DNA of 64,000 nt from Atherinomorus stipes (taxonomy: Eukaryota; Chordata; Actinopteri; Atheriniformes; Atherinidae): assembly GCA_023101725.1 (NCBI GenBank), contig JALJCO010012663.1:248001-312000 (forward strand), in the 5' to 3' direction. Below the pieces are notes generated by a model. The model had not been told where the DNA came from. It was given only the letters and a program-made list of their open reading frames with translations, and did not search any database. Made by a program: the position numbers and the translations under genes. This document shows positions 48,854-58,610 of the stretch, piece by piece; positions within the stretch are counted from its first letter, which is position 1, and every line of letters starts with the position of its first letter.

Positions 48854-48978
48854 TAAGATCTTGATTAAGCCACTGGGTGGTTATTTTTGGCATTTTTGGT
48901 CTGTTAAGAGCATAGAACACCACAGGAGACACTCCAAACACTTTGAAAAGGGATTTTTACACGACATGTCCCCTTTAA

Positions 48979-50794
48979 CATCATTTTATTCTATTTTACC
49001 TCTACTTGTGCAGGTTTGATGCATTGAGACATAGGCTGTAACTTGCAAAAGTGATCTATACACAATACAAAACAACAACAACAACAACACAAAAAAAAAT
49101 CCAAAAGCCCCATATGGGGTGTGCATCAACACCAGTCACAGTACCTTTCTTTCCTTCGTTTGTGTTCTCTGCCACATCCCCACATCTACTTCAAATGACA
49201 TTTAGAGCAAAAAGAGAGAATTCAAACAAGTGAAGCATTTCCTCTGCTGACAGCCTTGGCGGTCTGTCCAAACACAGGTCGGGTGTGAAATAAGAGTAGC
49301 TCATGCCTTCCTTCTGGATGAGCTTCATGCAATATTGCATGTACTGGGGATACAGGGCATTGGTTGTCCTCTCATGTTTAAGTTTACATGTGCGAAGAGT
49401 GTTCATACACCCATTCAAGGACGGCTTCCTTATGTTTTTCGACTTATTTGTTTGCTTCTCTTTAAAGGCCACTTTCGTTTTCAACAAATGTAGACGCCTT
49501 TGTATTGTATAATACTGTAATACTGTTGTGAAATTCAGTGTAACATTTGATTTCATTCTCAATGGTTTGCGTCAAAGAACTTAGGCCAGTGGAACCAAAT
49601 ATAATAGCAGTCTTTGGCAAGTTCATGGCAGTCTTTCAAAGACTGCAAAAAGGACAAAAATTGTGCTTTTCTAAATTGGAAGTAGTTTCTACGTAGTTTT
49701 AGTTCCAAATCGCAAAATAGCACCTCTTTCTATAACTCTCCAAAAAAACAGAGGCATGCCGAAATCACAGCAAATCAACAAGCAGTCATTGCAAATTTTA
49801 GGCTTGACTTTAAAGCAGTGTGAGCAGGTATACTGTACACCCAACCATGTAGATGAGTAGAAGGACTTGATGGCCTGACAAGAGTGAGGCATTGTGAATG
49901 TTTAGACTCAGGTACTATGGTCCCTTCAGAGGTTGTTCACTCACATAAAAAGCCCCGGCATACCAATGAGCATGCATACATACACGAAAACACAAAGGAA
50001 TACATGTCAGACTGACTGGATGCCTCGGGACCTTCCCGCTGCAGAAAACAGCTTTGTGCAGAAGCAGCACTTGAGTAAATATACACAAGCATGCATATGC
50101 ACACACGAAAACACACATACAGAGAAAAAAAAAAAATCAGGCAGTTTTGCTGCAAAATTATGCCTGTACACTTAAAAAGGTTTCAGTGCTAAAATTAATC
50201 ACAAAAACAGTTCCACCAGGTTCAACATAAAAGTAGGCTTTCTTTAAGAAAATGTAACATTCATGCTTTTAATTATATACTAGCATTAATCAGAAAAGGT
50301 GAGAGACGTGCCAAGCCTCAGCGCATTAATCTGGCAGCAGGATAAGAATTTTCTTTTGAACATGAAATCAGGTACCCACAGTTTGTTCAGTAATTGGGTT
50401 TTAGTGCCAGCTCAGACTTTTTAAAAAGCATTCACAATTAAACCTGCAATCAAATATTTGATGTGTGCATAAATATTACACAGCCTGTGTAAAATTACTT
50501 CAGTATTTTGAATGTTATATACAGTAGGGTTAAATAATATGTGAATCTGAACATCAGAAGTTTGCGTCAAGTCTTTTGACGTGCCATTTGGGAAAATCAA
50601 AGCAGAAGGTGGAGGTAATGTAACCACTGGTGTTTGTCTGGTAGCAAAATAAATGATAAAATGCTGATCAGATTTGCATGACATTTTCAGAGAGTGTTGA
50701 TAATGGTCCAAGGAAGAACTGATCAAATATTGATCAAAGGATTCTTTGTCAATGTGAGAGAGGGCCACATGGGGAGCAGCTTGCCTGACATTTT
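48979..50794. other. No gene seen
   Basis: Spacer. Frames on both strands near 49191-49562 and 50421-50768 have no recognised domain. Confidence 0.45.
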
Positions 50795-50973
50795 TTATTT
50801 ATTTTCTTTTAAAATTTTTGTTTAACCTTTATTTACCCAGGCAGAAAACTCATTGAGATCAAAAGTTTCTTTTGCAAGAGTGTCCTGGCCACGGTGAGCA
50901 GCAGCACATAAAACAAAGTTTGACCAATACAGCTATAAAACCATGATTTCAAAACATAAAAAAACAAAATTAG

Positions 50974-51603
50974 ACCATGTCCACACGAAGTCAAAACGAA
51001 CACAAAATGCTCATACTTTCCAGACCGTTTGTCTTAAAGACAGAGACGTAAAATAAATGTGATCGACCACACGAATGCATGGAAACGCTGCAAAATATAT
51101 GCCAGGCCTGTAAGTGGCGCTTTGGTGCTAAAGCAAAAATAGGCAAAAACAGGCAATGAAATACTGGGCGTGAGCAGAAATATGTATGCAACGTTAAACA
51201 GCCAAACCGAATGCTACAATTTACAGTTACGATCCACCAGAAACCCCCAAAAAGAAGAAGGTTGAACAACCAAACCGAAAAGATGGCTGCAAGTACGAAT
51301 GGGCGAACAGGTATGAGCAGCAACCATTCAACCCTGTATGGCGCCATTGTTGTTGTAATACTGAGTGTGGCGCATGCGTGTTAAGAGGCGAAGCTATGGC
51401 GCATGTGTGTAAGGAAAAAAAAATGCGGTGAGAGGTTAAAGATGGAACCGTGAAAACGGCGTTTCAAAATCTTCCCCCTCTGAAGGCTTGATAAAAAAAA
51501 AAAAAGATCGTTTACAGACCCCCGCAATCCGGCTGTATGGATGAGAGGCTGGTTTGGTGAAAAATTTGTATAGACCAGAGTTTGACTTCGTGTGGACGGG
51601 ACC
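50974..51603. mobile_element. MITE with GTCCACACGAAGTC ends
   Basis: The left end ACCATGTCCACACGAAGTCA and the right end TGACTTCGTGTGGACGGGAC are inverted repeats. They are flanked by TTAG (50970-50973) and TTAA (51604-51607), possibly a mutated TTAA duplication. It sits in the untranslated tail of the minus-strand LINE. The 118-residue frame inside is not recognised. Confidence 0.65.
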
Positions 51604-51766
51604 TTAAACTAAATTAACAAACAGTACAACAAATAAAATTAAATAAAATACATCAATCAAACCATCTACAGCAAGACGTATCTGCCTTCAAGTTGTCCAA
51701 CATCCTCTTAAAACAGTCCAGTGAAACCAGGTCTTTTAGTTTAGTTTAGTTTGGTGGTATAGTTGT

Positions 51767-52405
51767 TTAGTTTGAGAACTCTCTGCAGCTCATTCTATGA
51801 AGATGGAGCCTGAACACCTTTTTACACAGGTCAGTTCTAAGTTTAGGAACACACAACAAAAAAAGATCCTGTGATTGAAAACATGATCCTGTGTTCCACT
51901 GCCAGATGTAATTCAATAGGTAGGAAGGGAGAACATCAAGAACAAACTTAGAAATGAAAATATGCCAGTGATAAAGTCTGCAGTTACACAAAGAAGACCA
52001 ACCAACACAACTGTATAGAACGCAGTGTATAAGAGTTTGAGTCTGTGTTGAACCTCGGAGCACCATGATACATGGCATCTAGCAACCATTGGCATTTTGA
52101 AGGGGCATGCATATACAGGATATCACCATAGTCCAAGACAGACATGAAGGTAGCAGAGACCAGTCTCTTTCGAGACTCAAATGAGAGGCATGATTTGATC
52201 CAGAAGAAAAAAACTTATAGTTCAGTTTTAACCTTATAATAAGCTGCTGAATATGCAAAAGAAAGAGAATCATCAATTAAAATGCCAAGATTATTGTATG
52301 TATGGACGAGTTCATTCTGGGCTCCCTGTGCTGTTTTGATTAAAAGCAGGTTAATGGATTTGGACTTTGAGTCGGAAAGCACAATGACTTTAGTTTTGTC
52401 TGCAG
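51767..52405 (-). pseudogene. LINE reverse transcriptase, distal part, frameshifted
   Basis: Three overlapping minus-strand frames carry successive pieces. These are TADKTKVIVLSDSKSKSINL and YNNLGILIDDSLSF (thumb-side motifs after the catalytic site), then a middle piece at 52079-52276, then YSCVGWSSLCNCRLYHWHIF and LDVLPSYLLNYI near the C-terminus. At least two frameshifts are needed to read through. The catalytic palm lies across the inserted element at 53940-53965. Confidence 0.65.
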
Positions 52406-52408
52406 TAA

Positions 52409-53831
52409 AGGGGAAGTTAGGTCCAGGTTGAAAAAAAAAACAATTTTGTTGAATGAAGTACATTAGTTTATTCTCCCAGACAGTTTTGTGCAGATATTTA
52501 GATCCACTCAAGATCAGCCATGTATGTCCAATATAATGGAAGTGATGGGGCAACCTTGCGCAGCCTCCAAATAAGGAGTTATCTGCCACAAACTCCTTCA
52601 TTTCACCGATATTTTGTTACGAAACATTAGTCGAACCCCCCCCTGTGAGCTTGAAGTTGTAGGCAGTGGTTGAAGGTGAAAACCAAAAGAGATAGAATGA
52701 GAATTTATTTTGACAACTGTGGTTGATGGTTTGGGGAGAGAGAGAGATTAGTGGTAAAGGAGAGGAAAGAAGGACTGATTTGTGGTATGAGCTTATGATT
52801 CGGAGGGTTAAGGAGGGGGAAGGTGGTGGCCGTGATGTAGATGGTAGATAAGTGGAAGGGGAGAGGAGGCGTGGAATGAGGATAGGAAGATAAGAGTAGG
52901 GTTGAATAAACTGCAAAAAGACAAGATTAGAGAATGGTTGAAAATAGAGAGGAGCGCACACAAGAAAGACCGAATTACCACTGAGGAGAGAGACGATTGG
53001 CAAAGACTGGAGCTCCTGCAGGTCCTATATAGTAGAGAGCAACGAGCTGATTGATTGAGGTGTGGAATGGAATTACTCCAGTCTCTGCCCAAAACTTCCT
53101 GGAAGCCTGCCCACTCCACCTAAAACAAAACACCACAGCCAGAGATCATGACAGAAGTGGCTTTTTGGTGGTGATTCGTCCTTATCTACAGACATTTACT
53201 TGTTATGGTGTCACATAATAGTGACATGATCAAAGCTGCCGCAGTAAAAATGTCTCTAAATAAGGACGAATCACCACAAAAAAGCCAAGAGTACCTAACT
53301 GCAGTTACAATGACTGACAAGGGTGTCGCCATACATCCAATCCATACAGGAAGTCTCATGCGGAAGTTAGTTAAATACCGCCAAGAGTATCTATCTGCAG
53401 CTTGCAAACAGATGCATATAGTGTAGTTGGGTGGTTAGGGTTAGGAGAAGGGTCAGGGTTAGGGTTAGATTTTAGTACGTTACATGAAAAAGAAACTTCC
53501 TATTGGGACTTCCGGCGTGGATTGGATATGTGGCAACGTACTGTGACTACAGTTGGGTTCCTCTCCAAAAAAGCCGCTTTAAGTTCACAGGGGGGTCCAA
53601 CTAATGTTTGGAAACCAAACATTGGTGAAATGAAAGAGTTTGTGGCAGAGCCTTATTTAGAGGCTGCGTGCGGTTGCCCCATCACTTCCATTATATTGGG
53701 CATACGCTGATCTCAAGTGGATCTAAATATCTCCCGAAAGAATTCAAGTTACACCAAAACTGTCTGGGTGAGTAAATGAACATATGTCATGCTAGAAAAT
53801 AGGTCTAGGTTGAAAAAAATGTGCTTCCCCT
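52409..53831. mobile_element. Long-inverted-repeat TTAA-type element inside a LINE
   Basis: The arms 52409-52650 and about 53590-53831 are inverted copies (shared CCCATCACTTCCATTATATT, and AGGGGAAG at the extreme ends). The right flank is TTAA (53832-53835); the left flank reads TAA (52406-52408), apparently TTAA with one T lost. Removing the element rejoins the two halves of the LINE reverse transcriptase. The interior is unrecognised; it contains a second inverted pair (53155-53195 and 53250-53290) and TTAGGG-like words. No transposase found. Confidence 0.7.
53433..53468 (+). repeat. Short TTAGGG-like interstitial repeat
   Basis: GGTTAGGGTTAGG (53433-53445) and AGGGTTAGGGTTAG (53455-53468) are separated by a few bases. 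It is inside a mobile element, so it is not evidence of a telomere. Confidence 0.75.
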
Positions 53832-53935
53832 TTAAGAATCAGTTTTAAATCAGAAAATTTTTGTTGGATGGTGTTACAGTAAAAGCAAGTTGTAAGTTGT
53901 TAAGGGCTTGGCCAGGTGTGGAGGCAGAAGTGTAT

Positions 53936-53999
53936 GTAAATGACTGTATCATCAGCATAAAAATGAAATTTTGCATTTGATATACTGTGGTTTATGTTG
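53936..53999 (-). pseudogene. LINE reverse transcriptase catalytic YADD fragment
   Basis: The complement of 53948-53959 encodes YADD within FYADDTVIYIHFCLH, the catalytic motif of a non-LTR reverse transcriptase. It is the upstream continuation of 51767-52405, split off by the element at 52409-53831. Sequence beyond about 54000 no longer looks coding. Confidence 0.7.
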
Positions 54000-54125
54000 C
54001 TTATACACATTTGAGTGTTAAAATCAACTCCTATTGAATTGATTTCAACACCTTTTAGAGGGTTTATATAGCTCCACTCTTTTTTGAGTTTTTGAGATTC
54101 AAAATAGTTAAATCTTTAGCACTTA

Positions 54126-55081
54126 GGCCACGTTTACATGATAGCGCTCCACTTGAAAAACGCAGAAGTAGGGTTTTGTTTTCTCTGACAACTCCATGAA
54201 TACACATGTGCTTTGAGGAGAAATTCTGCGCACAGATGGGCACGCAAATGTGCATGGAATGTCATGTTTTTTGATGCAGTATGCACACCAGGTCACTAGG
54301 TGGAGCCACCATCAAGACCAAACAGCATGAATATTTCTCTTTAATGTTCATTAAAGTAGTCAGGGCAAGTTGATAATCACTCGTTGCTGAGTGATAATCC
54401 GACATGTTTGTTGATGTTTTCCTGCACTGACGCCCGATTGTGACATCATCATTATGACGACCAACACTTGGTTTTATTACAAAACAGATTTTTGCGTTCT
54501 CAGTTATTTACACGGTGATGCTTCAATGGAGCGTTTTCAAAATTTCCCCTTTGGAAGGTGGTTTCATTTTTTTGCGTTTTAGACTCTCTAAAATGCTGGC
54601 ACTGTGGGCAGGGGGGAACAAAAGAAGAAAGAAAAAAAGAAAAAATGGGGCAAAAAATGGGGAATAAAAAATATAAAAAAAAAAAAAATAAAAAAAAAGG
54701 AAACCTGAAAAAAAGGGGGTTTTTTTTTGGGATAAAAAGGGGGCGGGGGAAAATAAGGAAAGGGAAACGGAGGACTTGGGCCGGGGGGGGGGGGGGGGAA
54801 ATGTTTTATGCGCAGAAGGGGGGGGGGGGGGAGAAGCGCGCGGGATATTTTTTTTTTTTATGTGTGGTAGTTGGGGGGGGGGGGATGTGGGTTGGTCTGA
54901 GGCGCAGGGGGAATTTTTTTTCGTGTTGGGGGAGAGAGTGTATGATCTAATAATAGGTTGGGTTATTTAAAAAAAAGTATTGGGGAGGGGGGAAAGGGAG
55001 AGGGGGTGAACGGCTAAACGGCTCATCTGGACAAATATTCTACATTTTTCACCCTGGAGCATGGTCGTGTAAATGAGGCCT
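54126..55081. mobile_element. MITE with GCCACGTTTACATGA-type ends, corrupted interior
   Basis: The left end GCCACGTTTACATGATAGCG and the right end CGTGTAAATGAGGC are imperfect inverted repeats of a kind seen in fish hAT-type MITEs. The target duplication is not clear. The interior from about 54600 to 55015 is dominated by G, A and T homopolymers and is probably unreliable. Confidence 0.5.
54600..55015. other. Homopolymer-dominated block, possible sequence artefact
   Basis: Runs of A, G and T of 7-17 bases follow each other almost without normal sequence between them. Examples are G runs near 54783, 54820 and 54876, T near 54721 and 54848, and A near 54670. Frames across it (54558-54950) are Gly/Lys-rich and not credible. 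Confidence 0.7.
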
Positions 55082-55199
55082 CAGTGAGAGTTTGCAGGTG
55101 AACTCCCACAACTGTGTTAAAGTAACAACAAAGTGATTCAAAATGAACACTGTGGAGTGTTAAATAGGAACTCTTAAAAATATTAGTTTCACTTCCAAA

Positions 55200-55291
55200 A
55201 AAGTGTAATATATGCCAAAGACAGGACAATGAAAGCCACAACCTGGAATTGAATCCACATCCTCTGAATGAAGGACGACCACACTAACCAC
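55200..55291 (-). repeat. tRNA-derived SINE fragment (V-SINE/AFC-like)
   Basis: On the minus strand, TGGTTAGTGTGG has the form of a polymerase III A box. GGATTCAATTCCAGG, about 40 bases on, has the form of a B box, and the segment between (GTCGTCCTTCATTCAGAGG) matches the head of fish V-SINE-type repeats as I recall them. It ends abruptly at the TTAA (55292-55295) of the next element. Confidence 0.6.
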
Positions 55292-55295
55292 TTAA

Positions 55296-55535
55296 AGGTA
55301 TAGGATAACTTAAAATTTTTTTGCAACCAGGACCTTATTTCTTTATCTCTCAGATTTAGCTTTCTGTTCGTTGCTGGGGGCATTCTCCATACTCTACTGG
55401 CTGTGTGGGTGTACGGCCACAGCACAGCTGACAAGAGCAGCTAGCTACCCAGACAACAACAAATTGCAGTCCACAAAACTCTGAACAGGACAATAGTACT
55501 TGTTCATTCGTTCATTCATCTTAAAGTATTGTTGA
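55296..55535. mobile_element. Left part of the 6882-9662 TTAA element, without the hAT insertion
   Basis: It begins after TTAA (55292-55295) with AGGTATAGGATAACTT. It then follows 6882-7103 closely (GGGGGCATTCTCCATACTCT, ACAAGAGCAGCTAGCTACCC) in the same orientation. At 55519-55526 it has TCTTAAAG with no insertion, the empty counterpart of the duplicated TTTTAAAG at 7096/9522. It then dissolves into an A run, so the right end is missing. Confidence 0.8.
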
Positions 55536-55564
55536 AATAAAAAAAAAAAAAAAAAGTCACTCAG

Positions 55565-56910
55565 GATTTACTCAGGGTCACTTAAGCATATCAGTCTACG
55601 CATAAATATTACCAGTTTACCAAGTACAACATTTATACTCTGGAGTTTTCATTTCCATATAATGTTGCTTATTTATTCAGAATCTGACCTTTATGACCAA
55701 CATTTTTTTCCAGTTATACAGTTCAGAGAATATGATGCTGTCAAAATGCTTGGAAGTAATACATTCAAAGCAGTATTCATTATTTACATGCCTGCACATT
55801 ATTCATGCCATACAGTAGCTGCTGCAGTTGGTGCTGGAATGACCTGGCTTGCAGAAGATGAACAATTGATCATATTTGTGTGCTTCTGTGGCTGTTTGTG
55901 TAGTGCTTCATGTTTTCTATTTGAAATAAATAATAATAATAAAAAAACAGCTTTCAGCATTACCATTGATGAATGCATAAGGAATACTGGTTGTGGTCTG
56001 TTGAAAAAGTGTACATGCTTTAAAAATTAAAAAAAATTTCAATTTTTTTATTTTTTAATGGGTTTTTTTTGGGGGGGGAATAAGGAACCCCACACCCAGA
56101 AAAGAGAAGATTTTTTTGAAAAAAAAAAGAACCTTAAAATTTTAAATATTTTTTTCTTTTGAATCTTTGACAGACTCAAAAACAAAGGAAATAACATTCA
56201 GTTTCTTCCCTGACCAACTTATCATTAAAACATATAAACTACTCCTGAAATTTGATATCAACAACACCCTAAAAAAGTAGGGAGTGAGGCATTTTTACTG
56301 TTGTGTTTCATCACTATTCCTTTTAATTACACTTTTATATTGTTTTGGATGTAGAATGCAGAATGATTTCCAGTCCTGCTGAAATAACCATAGGGCTCAG
56401 GGGAAATATGGTCCCTTGAAGAAGCATATGTCTCTTCAAAATTTGAGTATATGCATCCACATCAGTGATACGATACTGTCACACTATTATGCAAGTTACG
56501 CATACATGAACACAGTCGGCTAAAGAAGGTGGTCTTTCTCATCCAGGTTTAAAATATTAACAGCTGAAGTAAGATTTAAACAGATAACAGAATACCCATG
56601 TCATCAGTTATTAGCTGCCAAATTCCACTTCCAACAAATTTTTGAAAGTCATGGGTGAAAAAACTTCATCACAATCATAAAAAAAAAAAAAAAAAAAAGT
56701 TTTCTATTTTGTGTATAATTGTGTATTTCAGAGTTTTTCTGTGAGATGAAGTTGGGGTGTTTATAGAAGTGCTGGAGTCAGGAAGTGAAAAATGACCTTT
56801 TAAGTTGTGCCACCTGATTGGAAATGCATGGGCACTACTAATTTTGACCTTTTTCTTGTCAACATTTCCTTTTTTTAGACTGTCCATGTTCTCTTCCCAA
56901 CTTTGACTGA
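55565..56910. repeat. Dispersed unit, copy 2 (reverse complement of 5150-6870)
   Basis: The match is in inverted orientation and lacks the MITE present at 5551-5881. The block 56020-56160 is distorted by homopolymers relative to copy 1, while both flanks align well. The 122-residue frame at 55662-56030 has a counterpart in copy 1 but no recognised domain. Confidence 0.65.
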
Positions 56911-57440
56911 AAAGAGAGATAAGATATCAATAATCTACGTGCTGGTTTAACAGCAGCGAAAAAAAAAAATTATTGCAGTAAGATGGAAACATATCTTAAT
57001 ATCTCCCACTGGTGTTTGATTGTTTCTTGATATTATCGATCTGGAAATATCTACAGCCTGGATTCACAATGTAAAATGGCAATATATTCAGTTCTGGCAT
57101 AAGACAGCAGATAAAATTATGGCCAAACTTGAATGATTGATTTAGAATGCATTCAGCTTTGTATAGTAATCCTTGTCCATTCTGTGACGTCGATGTATCT
57201 TTATCCTTGCTGGTGACTGTGAGGTGTTGGGGTCTGGTGGAAGGGTGGGGTGAGGGGAATAGGTGCATAGTATTTGTCTAAAATTGCGATTACTGTCTAT
57301 ATCAAAGAAAATGTGAATAAAAACATTCGATCACAAAAAAAGAGGGGAAAAATTGTCAAAATCGTGCCACCAGCACTTTAGAAATACTGTGCTGATGTCA
57401 AGCGAAAACATGTGAGGAAAAAAAAAAAAACTGGATTTAG
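56911..57440. other. No gene seen
   Basis: AT-rich spacer; no element ends recognised. Confidence 0.4.
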
Positions 57441-57662
57441 AAGTTTCTACGTTTAGAGAAAATTTAATTTCCACTGGCTGTTTGTTCCACTTGTTTGTAG
57501 CATAAGAGTTAAATGCTTCTTCTCCATGTTCAGTCTGGACTCTGGTCTGGACCAGCTGACCTGAGTCCTTGGATCTGAACAGTTCTTTGTAAATTCAGTT
57601 AGCAGCTCAGTTTGTTTTATCAGGTTCTGTAAAATGTGTTTGTTTAACCAGTCTTGCATCAT
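57440..57662 (-). pseudogene. Possible LINE C-terminal fragment
   Basis: One minus-strand frame gives EEAFNSYATNKWNKQPVEIK, which resembles the W-N-x-x-P segment near the C-terminus of some fish non-LTR reverse transcriptases. It is short, in a different frame from the longest ORF here, and not assigned to a clade. Confidence 0.3.
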
Positions 57663-57739
57663 GTGCTGACTGGCAACTTTTATGCAAACTCATCTGTACA
57701 CACATGCAGCAGGCGTGTCTTGATGTTTTGAGAGTATTA

Positions 57740-57821
57740 ATGCAGAGAGAAACTTCAGCTCAGGATCATCTGCTCCTTTACATTTAGACTTTATCCATCT
57801 CCCACTCTTCTAACTCTGCAG
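57740..57821 (+). other. Candidate 5' untranslated exon with splice donor
   Basis: A pyrimidine-rich stretch ends CTCTGCAG followed by GTGAGC at 57822, a strong 5' splice-site match. There is no start codon that would give a protein. It is proposed as the leader exon joined to the signal-peptide exon at 58193. The upstream boundary is a guess, and no TATA box stands out. Confidence 0.3.
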
Positions 57822-58192
57822 GTGAGCTGCTCTCCTCAACTTTCTGTTCCCTTTTTCTCCTCCTTTCACTGAAAAGTTGTGCTTTTGTTCAGTGTTTTTC
57901 TATCCACACACTATCTCTTGCACACATCTTTAAATGGTTTACGTTTTCATTTCTTTCTATCTCTGACCTCTAACACTCCACCTGTTGCTTTCTCTTCTTT
58001 ATCTTGTATCTTTCTACGTCATTCATGGTTGATCATTTGTTTCCTTCTTATGCACTTAAAGAGTTCATTTGCAAAAACAAACAACCACCATTTAGAAAAA
58101 AATGGAGTTAACTGCTTTTGATAATAAACTCTTCACTTCTATTTATTTCAACTTTCTTGGTTTTACGCTTTCTCACTAAAAGAAACAATGTT

Positions 58193-58276
58193 GCGTCCAG
58201 CTTGTCTACATCATGGCGACATTTTGGATACATACTATCGCTCTGCTCTGCTCCATCGTTGGGATTGGGAGTTCAG
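58193..58276 (+). CDS. Candidate signal-peptide exon of a secreted or membrane gene (partial)
   Basis: The start at 58213 gives MATFWIHTIALLCSIVGIGS and then S before the exon ends in AG at 58276, followed by GTGAGG. The peptide has a short N-region, a hydrophobic core and small residues at the end: a typical cleavable signal peptide. A second in-frame ATG at 58198 would add five residues; both contexts have A at -3. The donor leaves a phase-1 junction, as is usual after the leader in immunoglobulin-superfamily and other modular extracellular genes. A pyrimidine-rich tract and AG at 58191-58192 could serve as acceptor. No downstream exon is recognisable in the window, where repeats follow, so a chance match remains possible. 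Confidence 0.35.
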
Positions 58277-58496
58277 GTGAGGAGAGAAAACAAGCTTTAG
58301 TGGGAGAAAGGTGTTTGTTAACAACTATGTTGTGTTTCATGGGAACGCATTTTCCCGAAAGAGAAATGTTGTGCAAGAATTGATCTGTGTGCAGACTGTG
58401 ATACTTTGAAGAGCAGATTCAGCCAAGAACTGTTGGGAAATCACCATGTTTATGCCAGATTGGGTTCCAGCTCAGCTCAGAGGTCTTGTGCAGAAT
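58277..58496. other. Spacer after the candidate exon
   Basis: No exon of an immunoglobulin or other domain type could be found here on either strand. Confidence 0.4.
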
Positions 58497-58610
58497 AGGG
58501 ATGCCTCAATACCACTTTTTCACATCAAATATCCATACTGACACAGCAACATTTGAGATTGGCCGATAGCGATCTGATTCTTTTTGGCACTCTAAAAGTT
58601 GTTAATATAT
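58497..58610. mobile_element. hAT terminus fragment (TAGGGATGC..CCAC end)
   Basis: TAGGGATGCCTCAATACCAC, followed by TTTTTCACATC and GGCCGATAGCGATCTGATTC, is a degraded version of the TAGGGATGCACCGATACCAC end of a fish hAT family. The other end is not seen nearby. It is related to the fragment at 13730. Confidence 0.5.

Larger units (their letters stand above)
44274..48974. mobile_element. Composite TTAA-bounded element packed with other repeats
   Basis: The left end is TTAA (44270-44273) then AGGGGACACGTTATGCA; the right end is the complement of AGGGGACATGTCGTGTA, then TTAA (48975-48978). The 4.7-kb interior is not one transposon: it holds a TA microsatellite, an L2 tail, a hAT end, a LINE remnant with two TTAA MITEs, and a fragment related to 10230-10976. 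Either one MITE was filled by later insertions, or two copies of the same family lie at the two edges; the sequence does not decide. Confidence 0.55.
50795..54000 (-). mobile_element. LINE on minus strand, cut by two later elements
   Basis: The 3' end at 50795-50900 has the complement of TTTATTTACCCAGGCAG and ACTCATTGAGATCAAAAG, a motif frequent in fish LINE tails. Coding remnants run toward higher coordinates: C-terminal region (51767-52280), the ADKTKVIVLSDSKSKS to NLGILIDDSLSF stretch (52280-52405), then beyond an insertion the catalytic FYADDTVIY near 53940-53965. It is interrupted by 50974-51603 and 52409-53831 and by frameshifts. The clade is not assigned. Confidence 0.7.

Noticed and set aside
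48339..48941. 200-residue minus-strand frame
   Set aside because: It spans several unrelated repeat pieces and a G-rich run; Pro/Arg-rich by composition, with no domain.
52617..53003. 128-residue minus-strand Ser/Pro/Leu-rich frame
   Set aside because: A purine-rich strand read backwards inside a MITE-like element; no domain.
53433..53468. Telomere end
   Set aside because: Only a few TTAGGG-like words, within a transposon and flanked by unique sequence.
54558..54950. 130-residue Gly/Lys-rich frame
   Set aside because: It is made of homopolymer runs in a block that looks like unreliable sequence.
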